The position numbers and the translations under genes were made by a program. The notes under the pieces are model-generated. The model had not been told where the DNA came from and made no database searches. It saw only the letters and a list, made by a program, of their open reading frames with translations. 64,000 bases of DNA from Sulfurihydrogenibium subterraneum DSM 15120 (lineage in GTDB: Bacteria; Aquificota; Aquificia; Aquificales; Hydrogenothermaceae): NCBI RefSeq assembly GCF_000619805.1, contig NZ_JHUV01000011.1, positions 124,001-188,000 of the forward strand, in the 5' to 3' direction. Numbering within the stretch: position 1 is the first letter of the stretch; each line of letters begins with the position of its first letter. Of the stretch, positions 18,223 to 27,797 are shown piece after piece.

Positions 18223-19646
18223 CACACGTCAAAGTATAGTTCAAACTCTTTTGGATGTGGGATTAATCTTATAGCATCTACTTCAGCTTGTTTTGTGTCT
18301 ATCCACATATTTATAAAGTCTTCGTCCATCACTCCGCCTTTTAGTAAAAACTCTTTGTCTTCTTTAAGAGCATCTATGGCTTCTTGTAATGACCCTGGAG
18401 TTTGAGGAACGTTTGCAAGCTCTTCTGGTGGAAGTGAGTATATATCTTTGTCTAAAGGTTCTCCTGGATGAATTCTATTTTCTATACCGTCTATGGCAGC
18501 CATAAGCAATGCTGTAAATGTTAAGTATGGATTAGAAGATGGGTCTGGGAATCTTACTTCTATTCTTTTTGCTTTTGGAGACTCTGAACCAAGAGGTATT
18601 CTTATAGCCGCAGACCTGTTTCTTGCAGAGTACGCAAGTCTAACAGGAGCTTCATATCCCGGAACAAGTCTATGATATGAGTTTGTTGTTGGGTTTGAAA
18701 ATGCACATATTGCTTTAGCGTGTTTTATAATTCCACCTATCGCATAAAGTGCTATTTCTGAAAGTCCTGCGTATGAGTTTCCTGCAAATAGGTTTTCTCC
18801 GTTTCTCCATATAGAAAAGTGAACGTGCATTCCTGAGCCGTTGTCTCCTGCAATTGGCTTTGGCATAAATGTAACAAATTTTCCATACCTGTATCCTACG
18901 TTTCTTAAAACGTATTTGTATTTTTGAATGTTATCTCCGGACCCGATTATGTCAGAGAATCTAAAGTTTATCTCTCCCTGTCCTGCAGTTGCAACTTCGT
19001 GGTGTTCTCTCTCTACAGTTATTCCTACTTCTTCAAGGGTTTTTACCATTTCCATTCTTATATCGTGGGTTTTGTCTATTGGAGCTACTGGGAAGTATCC
19101 TCTTTTGAAAGGAATTTTATAGCCAAGGTTTGGATTTTCTTCTCTTGAAGTGTTCCACCAAGCTTCTTCTGAGTCTATTTGATAGAAAGCGTGGTTAGGA
19201 CCTGTGCTAAATCTAATGTCATCAAATATAAAGAACTCTGCTTCTGGACCAAAGTAAGCGATATCACCTATGCCTGTTGATTTTAAAAATTCAAGAGCTT
19301 TTTTGGCTATTTGTCTTGAATCTCTAGAGTAAGGCTCTTTCGTAATAGGGTCAACTACATCACATACTAAAGATAAGGTTGGTTCGTTTATAAACGGGTC
19401 TATAAAAGCAGATTTTGGGTCTGGTATTAAGAGCATATCTGATTCTTGAATACCTTTCCATCCTCTTATAGAAGAGCCATCAAAAGGAATTCCTTCTTCA
19501 AAAGAGTGTAAACCAAACTCATGGGTAGGTATAGTTAAATGTTGCCACTGACCAAATGGGTCAGAGAATTTAAAGTCAATAAATGTTATACCTTTTTCGG
19601 ATATAACACGCATTACATCATCTGGTGTTTGACATTGAATCATCAT
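18222..19646 (-). CDS. glnA: glutamine synthetase type I
   Basis: ATP-dependent ligase making glutamine from glutamate and ammonia, 474 aa. Signatures in order: [17 protein letters not shown] (about 56-72), the [10 protein letters not shown] metal-binding strand (about 129), [14 protein letters not shown] (about 263) and NRSAAIRIP (about 339). The tail IYSLPPEE retains the tyrosine adenylylated in GSI-beta enzymes, so covalent control is possible. It is second in the glnB-glnA operon, 27 nt after glnB, behind a sigma-54-type promoter. Confidence 0.97.
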   Translation of the reverse strand: MMIQCQTPDDVMRVISEKGITFIDFKFSDPFGQWQHLTIPTHEFGLHSFEEGIPFDGSSIRGWKGIQESDMLLIPDPKSAFIDPFINEPTLSLVCDVVDPITKEPYSRDSRQIAKKALEFLKSTGIGDIAYFGPEAEFFIFDDIRFSTGPNHAFYQIDSEEAWWNTSREENPNLGYKIPFKRGYFPVAPIDKTHDIRMEMVKTLEEVGITVEREHHEVATAGQGEINFRFSDIIGSGDNIQKYKYVLRNVGYRYGKFVTFMPKPIAGDNGSGMHVHFSIWRNGENLFAGNSYAGLSEIALYAIGGIIKHAKAICAFSNPTTNSYHRLVPGYEAPVRLAYSARNRSAAIRIPLGSESPKAKRIEVRFPDPSSNPYLTFTALLMAAIDGIENRIHPGEPLDKDIYSLPPEELANVPQTPGSLQEAIDALKEDKEFLLKGGVMDEDFINMWIDTKQAEVDAIRLIPHPKEFELYFDV

Positions 19647-19673
19647 TAAAACCTCCTGTATAAAAAAATTTTT

Positions 19674-20063
<390 letters not shown>

Positions 20064-20147
20064 TTATTAAATTAAAGCTTTTAAATATTTTACCTTAAAA
20101 AACTCAATTAAATAATGCATATTTTTTATTCAAAATTTTAATTTTTT

Positions 20148-20164
20148 TGCACAGTTTTTATGCA
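20148..20164. promoter_or_regulatory. NtrC-like upstream activator site
   Basis: TGCACAGTTTTTATGCA is a 17-bp imperfect dyad with the dimensions of the NtrC site (TGCACY-N5-RGTGCA). It lies about 100 bp upstream of the sigma-54 promoter and overlaps the end of the aldehyde dehydrogenase gene. Position and size fit an enhancer; one half-site is imperfect. Confidence 0.4.
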
Positions 20165-21582
20165 TTTAAATCAAAAGCTACTACTTTAATCTCTGTGTAA
20201 TCTTCTATGGCAAACTTAGGACCTTCTCTTCCGATACCGCTTCCTTTTACACCACCATAAGGCATATTATCAGCTCTGAAAGTTGGAATGTCGTTTACCA
20301 TTACGCCACCAACCTCTACTTCTTCAATAACTTTCCAAGCGTTTTTAAGGTTGTTTGTAAATATTCCAACCTGTAAGCCGTAATTTGTTTTGTTTACCAT
20401 TTCTACAGCTTCTTCTATCGTTTCAAATCTTTTTACTGCAACAACAGGTGCGAAAGCTTCTTCGTAAAATAGTTTAGAATCTTCTGGAATTTCTGATACT
20501 ATTGTGGGTTTTAAAAGTGTTTTTTCTGCTTCTCCACCAAGGCTAACTTTTGCTCCTTTCATCACAGCTTCTGATATCCATGTTTGTATTCTATCTACTT
20601 CATTTATTGATATTACTGGTCCTACGTCGGTGTCTTCTTCCATCGGGTCTCCATACTTTAATTTAGAAGCTTCTTTTTTAAGTAGGTTTTCAAACTCATC
20701 TGCAACATCTTTGTGAACTAACACTCTTTGAACAGATATACAAACCTGACCTGCTAAGGCAAATCCACCTAAAACGGATTTTTTAGCTGCAAGCTCTAAA
20801 TTAGCATCTTTATCTACTATTACTGCAGAGTTTGACCCAAGTTCCATAACTATTTTCTTAAGTCCTGCTTGTTTTGCTATAATCTCTCCTACTTTTAAAC
20901 TTCCTGTAAAAGAGACCACTCTAACATCAGAATGGGTAGTCATTGCCTGCCCTACATCTGCAAAACCCGGAATGATAGATACAGCTTCTTCTGGAACTCC
21001 TGCCTCTAAAAAAAGCTGACACAACATTGTTGGCGATAAAGGAGTTTTTTCGCTGGGTTTTAGTATAAACGGACAACCAGCTGCTATAGCAGGAGCTATC
21101 TTGTGAGCTGTAAGGTTAACAGGAAAGTTAAAAGGTGTTATAGCTGCAACTATCCCTGCTGGAACTCTAAAGTAGTACCCTCTTTTTCCTCTACCGTTTG
21201 GAGATGCGTCAAAGTGGACTACCTCTCCTGCTATTCTCTTTGCTTCTTCTGCAGAAAAAGTTATTGTGTTTATAGCTCTGTCAACTTCAATCCTTGATTC
21301 TTTTATAGTTTTTCCTGTTTCTAAAGTTATAACTTTTGCAAACTCTTCTTTTCTCTCTTCAAGAAGCTGTGCTACTTTTAGTAGCATTTTATATTTTTCG
21401 TAGGCTGTAAGCTGTTTTAATTTCTTTAATCCGATTTTAGCCTTTTCTACTGCCTTTTCAACGTCTTCCACAGACCCTTTAACAGCTTCTCCTATCTTTT
21501 GTTGATTGTAAGGATAGATAACATCAATGACTTCATCTTTGAATACTTCTTTTCCTCCAATTAACATTGATAATCTAATCAT
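20158..21582 (-). CDS. NAD(P)-dependent aldehyde dehydrogenase
   Basis: 474-aa enzyme of the ALDH superfamily oxidising an aldehyde to its acid. Cofactor-binding TPFNFPVNLTAHKIAPA (about 146-162), the catalytic glutamate in VMELGSNSAV (about 245) and the catalytic cysteine in GQVCISVQR (about 279) are present. The ending GGVKGSGIGREGPKFAIEDYTE is typical. The substrate cannot be told from sequence; succinate-semialdehyde, lactaldehyde and non-phosphorylating glyceraldehyde-3-P types look alike here. Single gene, with GGAG 7 nt before the ATG. Confidence 0.88.
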   Translation of the reverse strand: MIRLSMLIGGKEVFKDEVIDVIYPYNQQKIGEAVKGSVEDVEKAVEKAKIGLKKLKQLTAYEKYKMLLKVAQLLEERKEEFAKVITLETGKTIKESRIEVDRAINTITFSAEEAKRIAGEVVHFDASPNGRGKRGYYFRVPAGIVAAITPFNFPVNLTAHKIAPAIAAGCPFILKPSEKTPLSPTMLCQLFLEAGVPEEAVSIIPGFADVGQAMTTHSDVRVVSFTGSLKVGEIIAKQAGLKKIVMELGSNSAVIVDKDANLELAAKKSVLGGFALAGQVCISVQRVLVHKDVADEFENLLKKEASKLKYGDPMEEDTDVGPVISINEVDRIQTWISEAVMKGAKVSLGGEAEKTLLKPTIVSEIPEDSKLFYEEAFAPVVAVKRFETIEEAVEMVNKTNYGLQVGIFTNNLKNAWKVIEEVEVGGVMVNDIPTFRADNMPYGGVKGSGIGREGPKFAIEDYTEIKVVAFDLNA

Positions 21583-21685
21583 CCATAATCTCCACAGTGA
21601 TTTTTTAACTTTAATAATAACTTAAATCTTTTAAATATGCAAAAGGTTGAAGGTTGGTCCATGCAAACAATTTAAACTCCATATT

Positions 21686-21701
21686 TGGCATAAAAATTGT
21701 A
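21686..21701 (+). promoter_or_regulatory. sigma-54-like promoter for the amidotransferase gene
   Basis: TGGCATAAAAATTGTA matches TGGCACRNNNNTTGCW at all but two positions, with the correct GG-to-G spacing. Transcription would start near 21711, 30 nt before the ATG at 21741, with the SD GGAG between. Confidence 0.5.
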
Positions 21702-21740
21702 TTACAATTGATAAAATTTATACGATTAAAGGAGTCAAGT

Positions 21741-22424
21741 ATGAAAAAAGTAGCTGCTATTAGACATGTAGAGATAGAACATTTAGGACTTATTGAAGAT
21801 TATTTACAACAAAGAGACTTTACTATTGAGTATATTGACACTCCAAAAGGTCAAAAACTTAAATTACCTGTGGAAGAGTATAGCCTTATAGTTATACTAG
21901 GTGGATATATGGGTGTTTATGAATCAGATTTATATCCATTTCTAAAGTATGAATTTGAAATTATAGAACAATCTTTGAAATACCAAATCCCGTTATTTGG
22001 TATATGTCTTGGATGTCAAATGTTAGCAGAAGTTTTAGGTGGGAAAGTTTATAAAGGAGAAAGAGGTAAAGAGATAGGATTTTTCAATATAGAAAAAATT
22101 TCTAAAAATGTTTTATTTTCTGATTTTCCAAAAAATTTCAAAGCATTTCAATGGCATGGAGATACTTTTACTTTACCAAAAGAGGCTGAACGAATTTTTA
22201 AAAATGAAATTTATGATAATCAAGGTTTTATATTTAAAAAAGCTGTAGGATTACAGTTCCATATAGAAGTAAATGAAAAGATGATAAAACAATGGATAGA
22301 TTTTTATAAAGAAGAAATAAAACAAGAAAAAATAAATCCTCAAAAGATATTATCCGATTCTAAATTATTTTTACCAACTTTAAAAAATACTTTAATCAGT
22401 TTTTTAGATAAATTTCTGTTATAA
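21741..22424 (+). CDS. class I glutamine amidotransferase-like protein
   Basis: 227-aa protein of the GATase1 fold, like the stand-alone GMP-synthase-type domain. The nucleophile elbow FGICLGCQMLAEVLGG (about residues 85-100) and LQFHIEVN (about 171-178), with the His-x-Glu pair, complete the triad. The ATG at 21741 is chosen for its GGAG SD; an upstream extension to 21654 would cross the putative promoter. Relatives include gamma-glutamyl hydrolases acting on polyamine or amino acid conjugates. The exact reaction is unknown. A sigma-54-like promoter hints at nitrogen control. Confidence 0.82.
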   Translation: MKKVAAIRHVEIEHLGLIEDYLQQRDFTIEYIDTPKGQKLKLPVEEYSLIVILGGYMGVYESDLYPFLKYEFEIIEQSLKYQIPLFGICLGCQMLAEVLGGKVYKGERGKEIGFFNIEKISKNVLFSDFPKNFKAFQWHGDTFTLPKEAERIFKNEIYDNQGFIFKKAVGLQFHIEVNEKMIKQWIDFYKEEIKQEKINPQKILSDSKLFLPTLKNTLISFLDKFLL

Positions 22425-22425
22425 T
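22417..22425 (+). promoter_or_regulatory. extended -10 promoter for typA
   Basis: TGTTATAAT overlaps the stop codon of the preceding gene and lies 31 nt before the typA ATG. It is the third copy of this exact nonamer upstream of a gene in this window. No good -35 is seen. Confidence 0.5.
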
Positions 22426-22456
22426 AATTTACTTATTTTTTTATTAAGGAGATTTT

Positions 22457-24289
22457 ATGCAGTTAAATCAAGAAGTTTTAGAAACAAACAAAGTTTACAG
22501 AGAAGACATTAGAAACATCGCCATCATAGCCCACGTTGACCATGGAAAAACAACCCTTGTAGATGCAATGTTAAAACAGTCAGGACTGTTTAGAGAAAAC
22601 GAAGAAGTTGCTGAAAGGGTTATGGATAACATAGATTTAGAGAGAGAAAGGGGAATTACCATTATGGCTAAAAATACAGCCGTAAGGTATAAAGATTACA
22701 AAATAAATATAGTTGACACTCCTGGACACGCAGACTTTGGTGGAGAGGTAGAAAGAACCTTAAAAATGGTAGATGGAGTAATACTGCTGGTAGATGCTGC
22801 AGAAGGTCCAATGCCACAAACAAGATTTGTATTAAAAAAAGCGTTAGAGTCAAAGCTAACTCCAATTGTAGTAATAAATAAAATAGACAGACCAGACGCA
22901 AGGATTCAAGAGGTAATAAACGAAGTTTATGACCTTTTTATAGATTTAGACGCAAGCGAAGACCAATTGGATTTTCCAATACTTTACACAATAGGTAGAG
23001 ACGGTATTGCAAAAGAAGATTTAAACGATGATTCAAAAGATTTAAAACCTTTGTTTGAAAAAATAATAGAGTACATCCCAGCTCCAACTTATGACAAAGA
23101 TGCAGGACTACAGTTTTTAATAACTTCTTTAGATTATGATAACTTTGTTGGAAGACTTGCTATAGGTAGAATTTTTAACGGAGCTGTAAGACAAAATCAA
23201 CAAGTAGCCGTAGTTAAGAGAGATGGAACTGTAATAAAAGGCTCTGTAAGAGCTTTATATACTTACGAAGGATTAAAAAGGATAGAAACAAAAGAGGCAA
23301 AAGCAGGGGATATAGTAGCTATAGCAGGATTGGAAGACATAACAATAGGAGAAACAATAGCAGATGCAGAAAATCCTGTGGCACTTCCACCGATAACAGT
23401 TGAAGAACCAACGATATCTATGATTTTTTCTGTAAACGACTCTCCATTCGCAGGAAGAAGTGGAAGATTTTTAACTTCAAGACATCTAAGAGAAAGACTT
23501 TACAAAGAAACTTTAACAAACGTAGCTATAAGAGTAGAAGATACAGAAAATCCAGACTCATTTTTAGTAATGGGTAGAGGAGAGCTTCAACTTTCAATCT
23601 TGGCAGAGATGATGAGAAGGGAAGGTTATGAGTTTCAAGTATCAAAACCTGAAGTTATCGTAAAAGAGATAAATGGCAAAAAGTATGAACCTGTAGAGAG
23701 AGTATTAATAGATACGCCAGAAGAGTTTGTAGGAGTAATAACGCAAAAACTTGGCTCAAGAAAAGGTAGAATGGTAAATATGATAAATCACGGTTTTGGA
23801 AGAGTAAGACTTGAGTTTATAATACCTTCAAGAGGTTTAATTGGATATAGGTCTGAGTTTAAAACAGATACAAGAGGAGAAGGACTTTTAAACACAATTT
23901 TTGAAGGATGGGAAGAGTGGCAAGGTGAGATAAAAACAAGACTAAACGGTGCCTTAATAGCAGATAGGAAAGGAGTTGCAACTCCATATGCTATTTTTGG
24001 ACTTCAAGACAGGGGAATTTTCTTTATTGACCCTGGAACGGAAGTTTATGAAGGAATGGTTGTAGGAGAACACAACAGAGAAAACGACCTTGATGTTAAC
24101 GTAACAAGAGAGAAAAAACTCACGAATATGAGAGCATCTGGTTCTGATGAAAACATAAAAATTATTCCTGCTAAAAAGATGGACTTTGAAAGAGCTATGG
24201 AATGGATAAATGAGACAGAGTTAATAGAAGTTACTCCTGATGCGATAAGAATAAGAAAGAAAATTTTAGAAGCAAATAAAAGAAAGTAG
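22457..24289 (+). CDS. typA: translational GTPase TypA/BipA
   Basis: Ribosome-binding GTPase of the EF-G family involved in assembly and stress adaptation, 610 aa. G1 AHVDHGKTT (25-33), G2 ERGITI, G3 [13 protein letters not shown] and G4 NKIDRPDA are all present, followed by EF-G-like domains and the BipA-specific C-terminus ([20 protein letters not shown]). SD AAGGAG precedes the ATG. The stop lies 2 nt from the end of the convergent sigma-54 activator gene, with no terminator between. Confidence 0.96.
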   Translation: MQLNQEVLETNKVYREDIRNIAIIAHVDHGKTTLVDAMLKQSGLFRENEEVAERVMDNIDLERERGITIMAKNTAVRYKDYKINIVDTPGHADFGGEVERTLKMVDGVILLVDAAEGPMPQTRFVLKKALESKLTPIVVINKIDRPDARIQEVINEVYDLFIDLDASEDQLDFPILYTIGRDGIAKEDLNDDSKDLKPLFEKIIEYIPAPTYDKDAGLQFLITSLDYDNFVGRLAIGRIFNGAVRQNQQVAVVKRDGTVIKGSVRALYTYEGLKRIETKEAKAGDIVAIAGLEDITIGETIADAENPVALPPITVEEPTISMIFSVNDSPFAGRSGRFLTSRHLRERLYKETLTNVAIRVEDTENPDSFLVMGRGELQLSILAEMMRREGYEFQVSKPEVIVKEINGKKYEPVERVLIDTPEEFVGVITQKLGSRKGRMVNMINHGFGRVRLEFIIPSRGLIGYRSEFKTDTRGEGLLNTIFEGWEEWQGEIKTRLNGALIADRKGVATPYAIFGLQDRGIFFIDPGTEVYEGMVVGEHNRENDLDVNVTREKKLTNMRASGSDENIKIIPAKKMDFERAMEWINETELIEVTPDAIRIRKKILEANKRK

Positions 24290-24291
24290 AT

Positions 24292-25512
24292 CTATAATTC
24301 AATATTGTACTGTTTTATCTTTCTCCAGAGGGTAACGGGACTTATACCAAGAAGCTTTGCCGCTTTATTTTTGTTCCCGTTAGCTCTTTTTAAAGCTTCT
24401 ACAATCCTTTTTTGTTCGTTAAATAAAACTTCTTCTGAAATTTCAATATTATCCTTTTCCTGATTGAAATTGACGTATTCATTACTCAAATCTTCTAAGT
24501 CTATAAAATCAGAAGTACAGAATATACAAACAGCATCTAAAAAAGCCCTCAGCTCCCTTACGTTTCCATACCAATCTTTAGATATTATGTACTGCATTGC
24601 TCTGGTGGTTATTCTTTTTCCTTTTTTAGACAAAATACTGTTAACAATCAAAGGTATATCTTCTTTTCTTTCTCTTAAAGGTGGTATCTCTATCTTTACC
24701 GCACAAATTCTGTAAAATAAGTCATTTCTAAAGTTTCCTTTTTCCATTTCTTTTAATAGGTCTTTGTTTGTTGCGGATATAATTCTTACGTCAACTTTCT
24801 TTGATTTGTTGGCTCCAAGTCTTTCAAACTCTTTTGTATCTACAAAAACTAACAGCTTTGCCTGAGATGTTAAAGATAAGTCTCCTACCTCATCTAAGAA
24901 TAAAGTTCCTCCATCTGCAATCTCAACTTTACCAGGTTTAGATGATACAGCTCCTGTAAACGCTCCTTTTTCATATCCAAAAAACTCAGACTCAAAGAGT
25001 GTATCTGGAATGGCAGAGCAGTTTACGGATACAAATTTATTTCTTGACCTTTTACTGTTGATATGTATCCATCTTGCAAGTTTTGATTTTCCTGTTCCTG
25101 TTTCTCCTGATATTAAAACCGATACATCGTGTTGTGCAACTAAAGAAGCTCTCTCTAAAAGTTTTTTCATTTTAATATTTTGAGTGTTAAAAACAATAAA
25201 GTCATCGTTTAACTCTACTTCGTTAAACTCCATAAATTGAATTAAATATCCTCTAATTTGATTGTAATAGTCGTAAAGTTTATCAACCTTGAAATATCCT
25301 TTGTAGAGATTACCATTTTTTGTTTTTAAAAATGCAACAAAACTTGATACATCGTTTAAATCTCTTAATGGTTTGTCTAAAATCTTATCAATCTTTTCTC
25401 CAATAACTTCGTAATTTTTATAGCTTAAAAGCTCTACTAAAGATTGGCTTATTCTCCTTATAGTTAGTTCTGTATCTACTACTATTAAGTTAAGTTCATC
25501 TATAAAGTTCAT
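24292..25512 (-). CDS. sigma-54-dependent transcriptional activator (PAS-AAA-Fis)
   Basis: 406-aa enhancer-binding protein. Residues 1-100 look like a PAS sensor rather than a receiver. The AAA+ domain (about 107-335) has Walker A GETGTGKSK, the sigma-54-contacting loop GAFTGA and Walker B GGTLFLDEVGD. A Fis-type helix-turn-helix ends the protein (NKNKAAKLLGISPVTLWRKI). GAFTGA proves the sigma-54 type. It overlaps the TPR gene by 4 nt in a gmhA-TPR-activator operon. It is the only sigma-54 activator here, so it could serve the glnB and amidotransferase promoters, but this is unproven. Confidence 0.92.
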   Translation of the reverse strand: MNFIDELNLIVVDTELTIRRISQSLVELLSYKNYEVIGEKIDKILDKPLRDLNDVSSFVAFLKTKNGNLYKGYFKVDKLYDYYNQIRGYLIQFMEFNEVELNDDFIVFNTQNIKMKKLLERASLVAQHDVSVLISGETGTGKSKLARWIHINSKRSRNKFVSVNCSAIPDTLFESEFFGYEKGAFTGAVSSKPGKVEIADGGTLFLDEVGDLSLTSQAKLLVFVDTKEFERLGANKSKKVDVRIISATNKDLLKEMEKGNFRNDLFYRICAVKIEIPPLRERKEDIPLIVNSILSKKGKRITTRAMQYIISKDWYGNVRELRAFLDAVCIFCTSDFIDLEDLSNEYVNFNQEKDNIEISEEVLFNEQKRIVEALKRANGNKNKAAKLLGISPVTLWRKIKQYNIEL

Positions 25513-26333
25513 TGCTTACTTTCTATTTTAGACATTATTTGATTGTAGCCTTCTAAATTATTTTCCTCTTTGTAGATTTTTGCAAGTGCGTAAAGTAATG
25601 TTTTTTCATTTGGATACTTATTTATGTTTTGTTCTAAGAATGTTTTTAACTGTTGATGTTTATACCCAGTTTTTAAATAAATCTCTGATAAAAACTGTAA
25701 AGCAGGTAGATAATCAGGTTTTATACTTAAACTGTCTTTTGCAGATTCTGCAGCTAACTGTATCTGACCTAAAATGTAATAAAGCTGAGCTACTTTATAC
25801 TTAGTTTCATAATCTTTTTGATTTTCCGCAAAGGCTCTTAAGTAAAAGAATATTGCATATTTGTAGTTACCCATACTCTCATAATCACGGGCTTTTTGAA
25901 TAAAGTAATCGTATCTACTTAAAGGAAGCTGTAAAGGTTGAGGAGCTGGAGGAATTTGTGAAGGTTGAGGCGGTGGTAAATTTAACGTTTTATCTATGGT
26001 TTGTTTTAAGTCAGGAAGATTTATACTTTTTTGAGCTAAATCTTGTATTATTTCTTCTTCTGTTCTTACTTCTTTTATATCAAGGGTTAAATTAGACCTT
26101 AAAGAGTTTTCAACAGCTTTAATAACATCATCGATTTTAAGGTATTCTTCTACCACATTTAAAGTAGGATTTGAATTTTCTTTATTTTTATAATAATCGT
26201 AAAAAAGGTATCCAATAGCTATGTATGATACTATTACACTTATAATTCCGATTTTTATAGGAGATAGTTTTTTTACCTTCTTATCTGATACATCTACAAG
26301 AGGATGAACATCTAAATTTTTTTCGTTACTCAT
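25509..26333 (-). CDS. membrane-anchored TPR protein
   Basis: 274 aa with one transmembrane helix at about residues 27-48 ([17 protein letters not shown]) after a short basic cytoplasmic tail. A proline-rich linker (about 118-140) follows, then a run of TPR-like helices (about 140-270, for example [20 protein letters not shown]). Topology suggests the TPRs are outside the cytoplasm. No enzymatic motif is seen. It overlaps gmhA by 8 nt and the sigma-54 activator by 4 nt. It is probably a scaffold protein; partner unknown. Confidence 0.75.
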   Translation of the reverse strand: MSNEKNLDVHPLVDVSDKKVKKLSPIKIGIISVIVSYIAIGYLFYDYYKNKENSNPTLNVVEEYLKIDDVIKAVENSLRSNLTLDIKEVRTEEEIIQDLAQKSINLPDLKQTIDKTLNLPPPQPSQIPPAPQPLQLPLSRYDYFIQKARDYESMGNYKYAIFFYLRAFAENQKDYETKYKVAQLYYILGQIQLAAESAKDSLSIKPDYLPALQFLSEIYLKTGYKHQQLKTFLEQNINKYPNEKTLLYALAKIYKEENNLEGYNQIMSKIESKQ

Positions 26334-26916
26334 ATTCTTTTATTTCTCCACTAAGATACATGTCTATAACTTTACAAATTGAATGTTCTAAAGTTAAGTG
26401 GACTTCTTGGATTCTTGCCGTGTTATCAGACTTTACTATAAAAGCTTTGTCAACTAAATCTTTTAACTTTCCTCCGTCTTTTCCTAAAAATCCTACTGTA
26501 AACATTCCTATCTGTTTTGCTACTTCTACCGCTTGAATAACGTTTTTAGAGTTTCCGCTTGTTGATATTCCTATAAGTATATCTCCTTTTTCTCCAAGGG
26601 CTTCTACTTGTCTTGAAAAGATTTTGTCAAATCCGTAATCGTTTCCTATTGCCGTAAGAGCCGATGTGTCTGTTGTTAGAGCTATTGCAGGATATCCTTT
26701 TCTTTCTTTTTCAAACCTTCCTACTATCTCAGCTGCAAAGTGTTGGCTGTCTGCTGCACTTCCACCGTTTCCGCATATTAAAACTTTTTTCCCTAACTTT
26801 AACCTTTTTGCAATAAGCAGACCTAAATTGACAATATCTTCCGCATACTCGTAAACAAACTCTTTTTTTAAGTTTGCACTTTCTTCAAAAAGCTGTATGA
26901 TTTCATTCTCAAGCAT
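26326..26916 (-). CDS. gmhA: D-sedoheptulose 7-phosphate isomerase
   Basis: SIS-fold isomerase making D-glycero-D-manno-heptose 7-phosphate, the first step toward the LPS core heptose. [20 protein letters not shown] (about 45-64) is the hallmark, followed by [16 protein letters not shown] (about 115) and [18 protein letters not shown] near the end with the catalytic Glu/His. 196 aa is usual. The ATG stands 6 nt after an extended -10 box with no SD, suggesting a leaderless mRNA. First of a three-gene operon. Confidence 0.93.
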   Translation of the reverse strand: MLENEIIQLFEESANLKKEFVYEYAEDIVNLGLLIAKRLKLGKKVLICGNGGSAADSQHFAAEIVGRFEKERKGYPAIALTTDTSALTAIGNDYGFDKIFSRQVEALGEKGDILIGISTSGNSKNVIQAVEVAKQIGMFTVGFLGKDGGKLKDLVDKAFIVKSDNTARIQEVHLTLEHSICKVIDMYLSGEIKEYE

Positions 26917-26922
26917 AGGATA

Positions 26923-26931
26923 ATTATATCA
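26923..26931 (-). promoter_or_regulatory. extended -10 for leaderless gmhA
   Basis: The minus strand reads TGATATAAT (26931-26923). Only six bases separate it from the gmhA ATG (26916), so the first transcribed base would be at or beside the start codon. The arrangement equals that at 12470-12486. Confidence 0.45.
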
Positions 26932-26955
26932 GAAATTTTTAGATTGGTTGTAGAG

Positions 26956-27303
26956 TGGAGGCGGGGGGAATCGAACCCCCGTCCGACAAGAGCCCAAGCA
27001 GTAGGGCATCTACATGCTTAGCCTGTGTTTAGATTTCGCTTCTCTCTTTCCCACAGGCAGGAGGAGAGAAGCTATCCCCGTAGAGTTTCGGAGGTTGTCT
27101 CAGGGGAGGTTGGCAACCTCCTATCCTGTATATCTTACGCCCTATCCCAGCCTACAGGCAAGCCAGGTAGGACGTCGCTGCGTTAATTAAGCAGCGAGAG
27201 CGATTTCGCGTTCGGGAATTGTTTTGTTTTGGTTTTTTACGTAGTGACCTTCTACGGCATGCTTCCCTTTGCCTGCTCTTGCCGTCGAACCCGTATCGCC
27301 CCC
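26956..27303 (-). ncRNA. ssrA: transfer-messenger RNA
   Basis: 348-nt tmRNA that rescues stalled ribosomes with SmpB. The acceptor stem pairs GGGGGCG (5', 27303-27297) with CGCCTCC (3', 26963-26957), discriminator A at 26956; CCA is not encoded. The T-arm GTTCGATTCC and the D-like GGTTCGACGG are present. The reading frame ends GCT CTC GCT GCT TAA (stop 27189-27187). By alignment with the Aquifex tag I read IPEREIALAA (27219-27190); the resume codon is inferred. The 3' half has pseudoknot-like GC-rich pairs. Confidence 0.95.
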
Positions 27304-27322
27304 ATATTCAGTTGGATATATA

Positions 27323-27350
27323 TTTATATCCATTTTTTTCTAAATTTCAA
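27323..27350 (-). promoter_or_regulatory. promoter for tmRNA
   Basis: Minus strand TTGAAA (27350-27345), 16-bp spacer, TATAAA (27328-27323), overlapping the 3' end of the usp gene. A perfect inverted repeat GGATATA-AATA-TATATCC (27313-27330) covers the -10. Start near 27316 would leave a short 5' leader for RNase P to remove. Confidence 0.5.
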
Positions 27351-27784
27351 GATTTTACAACCAGTACATTTTGTTTAGCATACTTAACTATCTCTGAAGA
27401 TGTACTTCCTAAAAGCAGTCTTTTAAATCCTCCTAAACCTCTATGCCCTACTACTATCAAATCAGCTCCCACTTCATCTGCATAGGTCATAATCTCTTCT
27501 GAAGGATCTCCTTCTAAAATTTTGTAAGATGCTTTTAATCCAGACTCTTCCACTATTTTTATAGCTTCTTTTAAATACTTTTCTTCTTTTAATATTTCCT
27601 CTTTTTCATACTCTTCAAGCTCTGTTGGAGTTATGTAATCTATCAATCCAAAATCTAATGGTTTTATAACACCTACAACGTATATTTCAGCTTCGCTACA
27701 TTTTGCAACTTCTATAGCTTTTTTTAGAGCGTTGTTTGCATATACAGAGCCATCATACCCTACTACTATTTTTTTAAATGCCAT
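27347..27784 (-). CDS. universal stress protein (UspA family)
   Basis: 145-aa ATP-binding Usp domain. It begins KKIVVGYDGSVYANNAL and ends with GHRGLGGFKRLLLGSTSSEI (about 113-132), the G-2x-G-9x-G-(S/T) nucleotide-binding motif, so it is of the ATP-binding type. It lies 13 nt after the YeiH-family transporter gene and is probably cotranscribed. Its role is stress resistance in general terms; a link to the transporter is suggested only by position. Confidence 0.9.
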   Translation of the reverse strand: MAFKKIVVGYDGSVYANNALKKAIEVAKCSEAEIYVVGVIKPLDFGLIDYITPTELEEYEKEEILKEEKYLKEAIKIVEESGLKASYKILEGDPSEEIMTYADEVGADLIVVGHRGLGGFKRLLLGSTSSEIVKYAKQNVLVVKS

Positions 27785-27797
27785 TTTAAATCCCCCT

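Noticed and set aside
21654-21740. 29-codon extension of the amidotransferase gene
   Set aside because: It would read through the sigma-54-like box and the SD; the ATG at 21741 fits better.
27219-27485. Open frame on the plus strand across tmRNA and usp
   Set aside because: It runs antisense to tmRNA and the usp gene and has no SD or family resemblance.
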